In this document: piece after piece, positions 1-5,566 of the stretch
Position numbering within the stretch: the first letter of the stretch is position 1
How the letters are laid out: each line of letters begins with the position of its first letter
From: Cyclobacteriaceae bacterium
GTDB taxonomy: Bacteria; Bacteroidota; Bacteroidia; Cytophagales; Cyclobacteriaceae
Reading direction: 5' to 3'
NCBI GenBank assembly: GCA_009885605.1
Contig: VFKK01000093.1
Coordinates: forward strand, 1-7,890
DNA length: 7,890 nucleotides
Notes under the pieces: model-generated
Database searches by the model: none
What the model was told of the DNA's origin: nothing
The model's input: the letters and a program-made list of their open reading frames with translations, nothing else
Translations under genes and position numbers: made by a program

Positions 1-133
1 TCGGTGAGAAAGTCCCCGAAGTTTGATTGGTTCCTTCAAGAATATCCCAGCGGGACATGCTATTGGTAGAAATAATGATGCTCAATGACTGGGTTTGAGG
101 CGGTTCTATTTCAATCAATAAAAATTGTGTCAC
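1..133 (-). CDS. Possible partial reading frame, unknown, cut by the left edge
   Basis: A minus-strand frame is open from a GTG at 133-131, directly preceded by an in-frame TAG, to the window edge (44 codons). It begins VTQFLLIEIEPPQTQSLSII, and an internal ATG at 58-56 would give MSRWDILEG. I recognise no family. Alternating hydrophobic residues suggest beta structure, but 44 codons prove little. A TATATTTG box lies about 40 bases upstream (178-171), which makes a real start somewhat more plausible. It could equally be a chance frame or a gene remnant; the sequence to the left decides. Confidence 0.3.
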   Translation of the reverse strand, partial: MTQFLLIEIEPPQTQSLSIIISTNSMSRWDILEGTNQTSGTFSP

Positions 134-170
134 CTAAAATAGGTAAAGCTGTCGGATGGGATTTTATTTC

Positions 171-178
171 CAAATATA
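171..178 (-). promoter_or_regulatory. Candidate Bacteroidota -7 box (TATATTTG)
   Basis: Read on the minus strand, 178-171 is TATATTTG, an exact match to the Bacteroidota -7 consensus TAnnTTTG. It points toward the partial frame that starts at 133. I found no TTG/TTTG -33 element at the usual 17-23 base spacing; that stretch is GC-rich palindrome instead. The match may therefore be chance. Confidence 0.3.
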
Positions 179-185
179 CAGTTTG

Positions 186-238
186 CTTCTCCGCCGTGGC
201 GGATCGGAATGAGAGCACGCGCATTCCAGCCGGAGAAG
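186..238. repeat. Nested GC-rich inverted repeat
   Basis: Three perfect inverted pairs lie within 53 bases. The outer arms are CTTCTCCG (186-193) and CGGAGAAG (231-238). A left hairpin pairs TCCGCC (190-195) with GGCGGA (198-203) around GT. An inner hairpin pairs GGAATG (206-211) with CATTCC (222-227). The outer arm and left hairpin share bases, so they are alternative folds. The element is clearly more GC-rich than its surroundings and lies about 40 bases past the stop of the 81-residue gene on the minus strand. No U-tract follows, so it is not a standard intrinsic terminator. It resembles a dispersed palindromic (REP-like) element, which is inference from form only. Confidence 0.6.
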
Positions 239-278
239 GTGTAAATCAGGAGACTTGGTAGTGGGGAAATTAAATGGA

Positions 279-524
279 TCAGAAATCCATTCTCTTTCGA
301 AGTCCGTTTTGTCTGGGTTGCTCCTGAGTCGGAACGATCGGGTCGTGCATCAGGTGCTGGTCTTGGATACCGTTGGCCGGGATATAAATAATATAATCGT
401 ATCCCCGCACTTCTTTGGTGAGATGTCCGCTTTCCAGACAGGCTTGAAGTACGATGTAGGCTTTGTCCCAGTCTTTTTGATTTAGATTGATAATGTCTTC
501 AAATGTATAATGCGGTCTTTGCAT
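279..524 (-). CDS. Hypothetical 81-residue protein
   Basis: An ATG at 524-522 opens an 81-codon frame ending in TGA (281-279). I do not recognise the family. The N-terminal half reads like a small folded domain: a helix-like start (MQRPHYTFEDIINLNQ), DWDKAYIVLQACLESGHLTK, then a beta-like EVRGYDYIIYIP at about residues 38-49. The tail from about residue 60 is polar, basic and probably disordered. It has no signal peptide, membrane segment or metal-binding cluster. It stands alone between two GC-rich palindromic elements, with no clear promoter and no Shine-Dalgarno sequence, which is usual in this phylum. The protein-like residue pattern is the main support; the frame on the opposite strand (255-485) looks worse. 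Confidence 0.5.
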   Translation of the reverse strand: MQRPHYTFEDIINLNQKDWDKAYIVLQACLESGHLTKEVRGYDYIIYIPANGIQDQHLMHDPIVPTQEQPRQNGLRKRMDF

Positions 525-774
525 GGTGCTAAGTAAGGTGTGACTAGAAGGTGAATAATTGAAAATAGTAATTTTTTTGTTTGCTTTCTTACCAGTTGGT
601 GAATTCTCTTTGGATAAATGGCTGAAAGACCACGCCTCGGCGGGCGGCAGTGACGGTACACCGAAGAAATCAAAAACCTTGCCTTTTCAAACGCTTAAAA
701 TTTGAACAAATTTCTACTGGAAGGATTCTGGTTAATTTTTTTTTTTGAATTAATAGCAGTCTGGAAAAGTGGTT
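525..774. other. 250-base gene-free spacer
   Basis: No convincing gene is present. It holds a GC-rich palindromic patch (631-665), an AT-rich inverted repeat at 698-713 (AAATTTG, two bases, CAAATTT) and a run of eleven T at 736-746 flanked by TTAATT (732-737) and AATTAA (748-753). The spacer separates the stop of the DUF1456 gene from the start of the 81-residue gene, both on the minus strand. No hairpin here is followed by a U-tract on the minus strand, so I call no terminator. Confidence 0.5.
631..665. repeat. GC-rich palindromic patch
   Basis: A strongly GC-rich island sits in AT-rich spacer. It contains CGCC-TC-GGCG (633-642) followed by GGGCGGCAGTGACGG. The CGCC..GGCG core recalls the TCCGCC..GGCGGA core at 190-203, so both may belong to one class of dispersed palindromes; the flanks do not match. 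From memory, GC-rich CGCC/GGCG palindromes of this kind recur between genes in Cytophagales genomes, but I cannot verify that here. Confidence 0.4.
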
Positions 775-1233
775 TTATGGACGGTATTTTAATTGGATGC
801 CCTGAAGGAAATTTCTTAAAACCTGATCCTTGCAGGGTCGGTATTGCGGTTGACTTGGTTTACGGAAGAATGCACTTAACTCATGCTTGCTGATATGTCT
901 GTCCACTTGTGACAAGATGTTGAGTATATCCTCGTCTTTCAAATTCAAAGCAATTTTCAGTTTTCGGAAAATCATGTTATTGTTCAGAGTTTTCTCCGCA
1001 ACGGGTTGATCTCCTTCTTTCTTTCCACGGGTATGAATGATCAGTCCATTAAGGAAAATGGCAAGGTCAATGTCATGAAGCCCTTTGTATTCTGCATCAT
1101 CTTCTCGCTTCAGCCAGTTGCTTACATCTGCCCGGGTGACTGTTTCTCCCCCAAGCCCAAATAGATCGATCATTACATTATCGCTAAAATCGAACGTGTA
1201 TCGGATGCTGCGAAGGATATCAGTGTTGGTCAT
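775..1233 (-). CDS. yehS: DUF1456 family protein (YehS-like)
   Basis: This 152-residue protein closely resembles Escherichia coli YehS (about 156 residues) of the DUF1456 family, whose biochemical role is not established. Family landmarks visible are TNTDILRSIRY at the N terminus, WLKREDD (40-46), FLNGLI (60-65), NNNMIFRKLKIAL (84-96), LKDEDILNIL (98-107) and LRNFLQGI (139-146). The protein is two similar halves, about 3-64 and 84-146, each a helix set ending in FLNGLI or FLQGI, joined by a charged linker with RGKKEGD. It is soluble, with no signal or membrane segment. The ATG at 1233 gives the standard family N terminus. The gene stands alone: 233 bases separate it from the PAP2 gene upstream. 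Family assignment is firm; function is unknown. Confidence 0.9.
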   Translation of the reverse strand: MTNTDILRSIRYTFDFSDNVMIDLFGLGGETVTRADVSNWLKREDDAEYKGLHDIDLAIFLNGLIIHTRGKKEGDQPVAEKTLNNNMIFRKLKIALNLKDEDILNILSQVDRHISKHELSAFFRKPSQPQYRPCKDQVLRNFLQGIQLKYRP

Positions 1234-1466
1234 GGGGCGGAAGTTGGTTAAGGTTATGGTTTAAAGGTTAAAGTGCCCCTAGTCGAAAGTTCGTAGTCGA
1301 TAGTATATAGACAAGACAATAGTTCATAGTTAGTGTCTGAAAGTCAAAACCGATGATTGCATGGGGGGAAATAGGGGATACTACAGATAATTATAGTAAC
1401 TATTTTTGATTTTAATTTTCTTATTCATTCCTGAAAACCTTGATACTGACAACCGCCAACCGACTC
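1234..1466. other. Spacer with degenerate short-period repeats
   Basis: This gene-free spacer lies between the PAP2 stop and the DUF1456 start. The part next to the DUF1456 start has four GGTT-centred units (starting at 1246, 1252, 1258 and 1266). Beyond it lie TAGTCGAAAGT (1280-1290), TAGTCGATAGT (1294-1304), and the related ATAGTTCATAGTTAGT (1319-1334). The rest, to 1466, is AT-rich apart from a G-rich stretch at about 1361-1379. I see no strong terminator for the PAP2 gene; the only hairpin is a weak ATAGT/ACTAT near 1395. The DUF1456 promoter must lie here, but no TAnnTTTG match is convincing. Confidence 0.5.
1246..1334. repeat. Degenerate simple repeats (GGTTAA- and AGTCGATAGT-like)
   Basis: Two adjacent low-complexity tracts. 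One has GGTTA-type units spaced 6, 6 and 8 bases apart (1246-1272). The other has two 11-base TAGTCGAWAGT copies differing at one base, 14 bases apart, with degenerate ATAGT copies after. Units are imperfect, so these look like decayed or slippage-derived simple repeats rather than direct-repeat regulatory sites or CRISPR. Confidence 0.5.
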
Positions 1467-2042
1467 CTACTTCAAAGCCTGTTTGACCAACTCTCGTTTT
1501 ACAAAGACGATCAAGAACCATACAAATATTCCAGTGACCGTACCAATCACAGCTCCCAGAACTACATCAAATGGATAATGAACACCAAGGTAAATACGTG
1601 TGTAGGACACAACCACTGCCCAGAGGAATAGCCATTTGAGGTGAGGGAGTTTGTCTTTCATTTTCAAATTCAGAAAAACGGCTACCGCAAATGTGTTGGC
1701 AGCGTGCGAAGAGACGAATCCATACAGTCCGCCACATCTGCCATAATTATGGATCACTCCATCCCATCGTTCGTCATGGCAGGGGCGAAGCCGCTCAAAG
1801 AAAGGCTTCATCAACCCTGATGTGAGTTGATCTGCAAACAGAATCGTTATAGCCACACCACCAAAGACCCAAAGGCTATATTTAGGATCTACTTTATAAA
1901 TCTTGTAAATCAAGAAAGCATAAAAGGGGAGCCAGGTGATGGTTTCGGTCAATTGAAATACAATAGGATCGAGCCAATCTGCATGAAATGAATTCAGCCA
2001 AAGAAATACAGACTCGTCCAATTGTTTTAATTCTTCCATCAT
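1467..2042 (-). CDS. PAP2-family membrane phosphatase
   Basis: This 191-residue integral membrane protein of the type 2 phosphatidic acid phosphatase superfamily probably removes phosphate from a lipid phosphate or undecaprenyl pyrophosphate at the membrane surface. All three signature motifs are present: K79-x6-R86-P87 (KPFFERLRP), S111-S112-H113 (the usual PSGH motif, here VSSH), and R149-x5-H155-x3-D159 (TRIYLGVHYPFD). H113 and H155 would be the catalytic pair. Hydrophobic segments lie at about 37-48, 58-72, 108-126, 136-147 and 160-181. C88 and C103 lie in the loop between motifs 1 and 2. The start ATG (2042-2040) overlaps the hemF stop as ATGA, so the two genes are probably cotranscribed and coupled; a second ATG follows immediately. 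The exact substrate cannot be read from sequence. Confidence 0.92.
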   Translation of the reverse strand: MMEELKQLDESVFLWLNSFHADWLDPIVFQLTETITWLPFYAFLIYKIYKVDPKYSLWVFGGVAITILFADQLTSGLMKPFFERLRPCHDERWDGVIHNYGRCGGLYGFVSSHAANTFAVAVFLNLKMKDKLPHLKWLFLWAVVVSYTRIYLGVHYPFDVVLGAVIGTVTGIFVWFLIVFVKRELVKQALK

Positions 2043-2950
2043 AGGCTGAAATTTAACCAGTCAATTCCTTTTTTCAGATGGTTTAGAGTAAATTCTTCGG
2101 CACTTCCTTCTTTGGTTTGATGCATGTATTCCCATTCGGCATGAGGAGGCATGCTCATTAGAATACTCTCAGTTCTGCCATTGGTATCGAGCCCAAATTT
2201 GGTGCCTGCATCCCATACCAGGTTAAATTCTACGTAGCGTCCGCGTCTGATATTTTGCCAGGTTTTTTCAGCATCTCCAAATGGAAGCGATGAGTTTTTC
2301 TTCATGAAAAAACTATAAACCTGAGGGAAGAGATTGCCGATCGCAAGACTGAAGTTCAGGATTTGGTCAAAATGGGAATTATTTTCCGCACTCAACCGAT
2401 CGTAGAAGATGCCACCAACACCCCGGGTTTCCTCACGATGCCGAATGAAAAAATAATCATCCGCCAAGGATTTGAATTTGGGATAGTAAGCAGGATCAAA
2501 TAAATCACATACATCTTTCACTTCCTGATGAAAGTGACGGGCATCATTCACATCCACGTAATGCGGAGTGAGATCAATCCCACCTCCAAACCAATGGGTG
2601 CCATTGTCCAGCTCAAAGTATCGGATGTTCATGTGAATGATCGGCACCATAGGGCTTTTGGGATGGATCACGATCGATACACCGGTTGCGAAAAAGTTAG
2701 ACTTTTCCACCTGAAGTTTTGACTGGATTTTCTCCGGCATCGGCCCGTGAACTGCCGAAAAAGCTACTCCTCCTTTTTCCAGGATTGATCCATTCTCGAA
2801 GATTCTTGTCTTTCCTCCACCTCCTTCAGCTCGGTCCCATTTATCTTCTTTGAAAAGACCTTTACCATCCGCCAGCTCCAGTTGACCGCAGATATGATCT
2901 TGCAGATCCTGGTAGATCAGGGCTATTTCTTCTTTGCTTTTTCTACTCAT
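2039..2950 (-). CDS. hemF: Oxygen-dependent coproporphyrinogen III oxidase
   Basis: HemF converts coproporphyrinogen III to protoporphyrinogen IX by oxidative decarboxylation of two propionates, using O2, in the cytoplasmic haem pathway. Nearly every family block is present (numbering from the ATG): IIHMNIRYFE (104-113), WFGGGIDLTPHY (120-131), DDYFFIRHREETRGVGG (164-180), RRGRYVEFNLVWDAGTKF (237-254) and GRTESILMSMPPHAEWEY (258-275). The length of 303 residues matches the usual roughly 300. I chose the ATG at 2950-2948; a TTG two codons earlier (2956) is also in frame but offers nothing. The PAP2 gene follows with an ATGA overlap. The 173-base gap to tamL upstream has no clear terminator, so readthrough is possible. 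Presence of HemF indicates haem synthesis under oxygen. Confidence 0.97.
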   Translation of the reverse strand: MSRKSKEEIALIYQDLQDHICGQLELADGKGLFKEDKWDRAEGGGGKTRIFENGSILEKGGVAFSAVHGPMPEKIQSKLQVEKSNFFATGVSIVIHPKSPMVPIIHMNIRYFELDNGTHWFGGGIDLTPHYVDVNDARHFHQEVKDVCDLFDPAYYPKFKSLADDYFFIRHREETRGVGGIFYDRLSAENNSHFDQILNFSLAIGNLFPQVYSFFMKKNSSLPFGDAEKTWQNIRRGRYVEFNLVWDAGTKFGLDTNGRTESILMSMPPHAEWEYMHQTKEGSAEEFTLNHLKKGIDWLNFSL

Positions 2951-3123
2951 TGTCAAACAGGCAATTCATGGTGATCTGATATGAACTCAGTCAACCTGAG
3001 ATAGGAGGTCAATTTGGGTTCCGATTAATATAGGAGAAGCTTAAACTTGTTGGGGATTGCCCTTTATGGTCTGCAAGATATAAACTTCCCATAGTTGGGC
3101 AGGATACTGGCGAAGAAAATCAA

Positions 3124-5547
3124 TTAGAAAGGGTATCCAATTCCAAAGTTCAGTACGGTTTGTCCTTTGTTGCCAAGTGGTTGTTTCCATGAAAGGTTAT
3201 CCAAAATAAACCGCTTTCCCTCAGGCTGTGCAGGATCTACAGCTTTGGTAGCAAGGTCTAATCTGATGACAAGGAAGTCGAAGTCCATTCTCAATCCGAC
3301 ACCGGTTCCCACCGCAATTTCTTTGTAGAATCGATCATATTGGAAGTCTGCACCAGGTCTTGTAGGGTCGTAGCCAAGACTCCAGGAGTTTCCAAAATCC
3401 ACAAAGAACGCCATGTTGAAATACCCGAAGAGTTTCCTTCGATACTCCACCATGGACTCCATGATCATCTCTGCTGGGCGCTCATTTTGGTAAGTGAAAT
3501 TACCTTCTTCATCCACGGTAGGTACCGAACTTCCCGGACCGAGTCGTCTTGCCTGCCACGCCCTGATGCTGTTGCTACCTCCGGCAAAGAAGTATTTCTC
3601 GTAAGGTAAAACTCCCGCACTGACTCCGTAAGGTTTGGCAATGCCAAAATTGACCCGATAGGCCAGGGTTTGCTTTTTGTCCAAAGGATGATATCTTCTG
3701 TAATCAGCCTGAAATTTGAGCCATTGGAAATTGGCATATTCGATGCCTTCCTCATCGTTGCTTGCTACATCAACAAAGTTCAGACTCGTTCCTCCGCTTT
3801 CCCCAAATAGTCGAAGCAGAGAGGCTCTGTTATTTTTGAAATTTCCGTATTGATTGAAATTGATAATGGATTGAACAGAGAAGCTACTGACAAAAGAAGG
3901 CAGAAATGACCATATCAGGTTGTTTCCTTGTGACTGAAGGTCTTCCAATATTTGAAGAAAATCTTCTGTTATGTTTGGCGTGCGGATGTAGGCTATATCC
4001 AAAGCGTTCACCATAAACTGCATCTTATTGTTTAGGGTTGCCCAGGAATAGCCAAGCTGTGAATTCAGAGAGCTACGGGTGTATTCCGGTCTATTGGTGT
4101 AGGAATATCCTATTGAAGTCCGGGTGTTTGGGTTGTATCTGCCATATTTTGCCAGAGTGCCAGGTGCAAATGGTATCAGAAATCGGGGAAAAATGACCGA
4201 TCCCGATGCTGTCAATTCCCTGCTTTGATAAACGTCTGAATTGGTAGCTGAAGCGACACCTTCCAATCCTGCCCGGAAGTTGAATTCAAGTATTTCACCC
4301 GAATGGAAGAAATTACGGTTTCGAAGGGATGAGCTGAAAAATGGCCCTGGTAATTGTTCTGTCACACTCAATCCAACCTGATTGGTGAGCTGATATTTTT
4401 GATTTGGTTGGGCTACTACTTTTGCTGTAAGCGAGGTGCCTAATGTATCGAAAGAAATATTCAGGAACCGAAACAGATCAAGATTGTTGAGCTGCTTCTG
4501 AGTATCAATGATATCATTTCTATGATAAGGTTTTCCTTCTTCGAAGAAAACCCGCGAGGCAAATAATTTAGCAGAATATCTGTCCCTATAAAAGGAAAAA
4601 TCGATATCTCGGTATTCCCTTTTGATCTTTTGATCTACAAAATCACTGCTGGGAGGGGTGACCTGGAAGTTGATGGAATCGATTGTGAATATTTTATGTG
4701 TTTCTGAAAAGCTTGGTTTGAAAATCACCTGCTCAATGGCTACTTTTTTGGCACTGGTATCCTGGTATACATTGTATTCAATGTAGGAATCAGAGAACAT
4801 GTAAAACCCATTGTTTTTCAAGAGAACTTCTATCCGACTTCTTTCACGAGAGACATTGTCTTGATTGTAAATCTCCCCGGTCTTAATTTCTGATTCAGAG
4901 GAATTGGCTTTGAGCACCCGAATGATTTCTTCGTTGTCGGTTCGGGTATAAAATGAGTCCACCAAATAGGGTTGTTTCTCCTCGATCAGATAGGTGACAT
5001 AGGCTTTCTCCTTTTTGGTTTCTACCGAAAAACTTGAAGTTGCATCGAAAAAGCCATGGTTGACCAGATAATCCTTAATTTCCTGAGTCGAATTTTTTGT
5101 TTTGGTACTGTCGAGAAGGGTGACAGGATTGCCCGTTCTCATGACCAAATTCCCGAATTCCAGTTTTTCTTCTAGACCTTCGATCTGGGTATTCAGTTTG
5201 TCTTGCCTTTTTTGGAGTTTTCTATTGCCAGGCAGACTGTCTCTCACCAGTTGCACCTGACTAAGTTCAAGTTGTTTTCTTTCTAGTTTGGCGGCTACTT
5301 TGAGACTATCATAAAACCAGGTTCCGACTCGGTAAATGCTGACTCCCAGCGACCTGTTGCTAAACGGGATTCTGGTATTTGGCTCTTGGGATATGTAGGA
5401 AGAAAGCACTTCTTCTTCCGAAAGGACGATTCCCTCAATTTGATTATCATACAATACATATTCACCTTCGGGTATATTCTTGGTAATCGAGCAACTTATG
5501 AGTGACCCGAGGACATAGATAAAAAGTATATATTTGGTGAATTTCAA
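3124..5547 (-). CDS. tamL: TamL-type Omp85 outer-membrane lipoprotein
   Basis: An Omp85-superfamily protein (BamA/TamA relatives) of the Bacteroidota lipoprotein type, expected to help insert or assemble outer-membrane proteins, probably with a TamB-like inner partner. Starting at the TTG of 5547-5545 gives 807 residues and an ideal lipoprotein signal, MKFTKYILFIYVLGSLISC, with lipobox L-I-S-C19. After a charged helical segment (about 80-130) come POTRA-like repeats (about 145-380), then a 16-strand-type barrel region (about 390-807). The Omp85 signature appears as GGSNSIRAWQARRLGPGS (about 656-673), with IRAW for the usual (V/I)RG(F/Y). FFVDFGNSW follows (about 714), and the protein ends FGIGYPF with a terminal aromatic residue, the typical barrel-insertion signal. 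A TTG at 5577 is also in frame but would add ten residues before the signal and overlap the methyltransferase start. There is no ATG before the lipobox. No tamB gene is visible next to it here. Confidence 0.92.
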   Translation of the reverse strand: MKFTKYILFIYVLGSLISCSITKNIPEGEYVLYDNQIEGIVLSEEEVLSSYISQEPNTRIPFSNRSLGVSIYRVGTWFYDSLKVAAKLERKQLELSQVQLVRDSLPGNRKLQKRQDKLNTQIEGLEEKLEFGNLVMRTGNPVTLLDSTKTKNSTQEIKDYLVNHGFFDATSSFSVETKKEKAYVTYLIEEKQPYLVDSFYTRTDNEEIIRVLKANSSESEIKTGEIYNQDNVSRERSRIEVLLKNNGFYMFSDSYIEYNVYQDTSAKKVAIEQVIFKPSFSETHKIFTIDSINFQVTPPSSDFVDQKIKREYRDIDFSFYRDRYSAKLFASRVFFEEGKPYHRNDIIDTQKQLNNLDLFRFLNISFDTLGTSLTAKVVAQPNQKYQLTNQVGLSVTEQLPGPFFSSSLRNRNFFHSGEILEFNFRAGLEGVASATNSDVYQSRELTASGSVIFPRFLIPFAPGTLAKYGRYNPNTRTSIGYSYTNRPEYTRSSLNSQLGYSWATLNNKMQFMVNALDIAYIRTPNITEDFLQILEDLQSQGNNLIWSFLPSFVSSFSVQSIINFNQYGNFKNNRASLLRLFGESGGTSLNFVDVASNDEEGIEYANFQWLKFQADYRRYHPLDKKQTLAYRVNFGIAKPYGVSAGVLPYEKYFFAGGSNSIRAWQARRLGPGSSVPTVDEEGNFTYQNERPAEMIMESMVEYRRKLFGYFNMAFFVDFGNSWSLGYDPTRPGADFQYDRFYKEIAVGTGVGLRMDFDFLVIRLDLATKAVDPAQPEGKRFILDNLSWKQPLGNKGQTVLNFGIGYPF
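5529..5536 (+). promoter_or_regulatory. Candidate -7 box for the RNA methyltransferase operon
   Basis: TATATTTG on the plus strand matches TAnnTTTG exactly. It lies 30 bases before the ATG at 5567, predicting a leader of roughly 20-25 bases. The box sits inside the tamL signal-peptide codons on the other strand. No TTG/TTTG -33 element is seen at 17-23 bases upstream, which lowers confidence. Confidence 0.42.
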
Positions 5548-5566
5548 AATGCGATAACAGATCCGA

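Noticed and set aside
255..485. Plus-strand frame of 76 codons opposite the 81-residue gene
   Set aside because: It is antisense to the more protein-like frame and has no recognised family or start signal.
482..673. Minus-strand frame of 63 codons
   Set aside because: It overlaps the start of the better 81-residue frame and translates the GC-rich palindromic patch (HCRPPRRGL). The composition is not protein-like.
698..713. AAATTTG/CAAATTT hairpin as a terminator for the DUF1456 gene
   Set aside because: The stem is nearly all A/T and no T-run follows on the minus strand.
702..893. Plus-strand frame of 63 codons
   Set aside because: Its second half is antisense to the confident DUF1456 gene and its first half translates the T11 run.
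1280..1334. Repeats considered as a CRISPR array
   Set aside because: Units are short (about 11 bases), imperfect and irregularly spaced, with no spacers and no cas gene.
2986..3000. CTCAG/CTGAG inverted repeat in the hemF leader as an operator
   Set aside because: Only five pairs with a five-base loop, and no recognised regulator motif; expected by chance at this length.
3003..3009. Perfect AGGAGGT on the plus strand
   Set aside because: No start codon follows with an open frame; TTG at 3014 stops after four codons. It lies between two minus-strand genes, and this phylum relies little on Shine-Dalgarno sites.
3465..3755. Second minus-strand frame inside tamL (96 codons)
   Set aside because: It lies wholly within the strongly supported tamL barrel frame and matches nothing recognisable.
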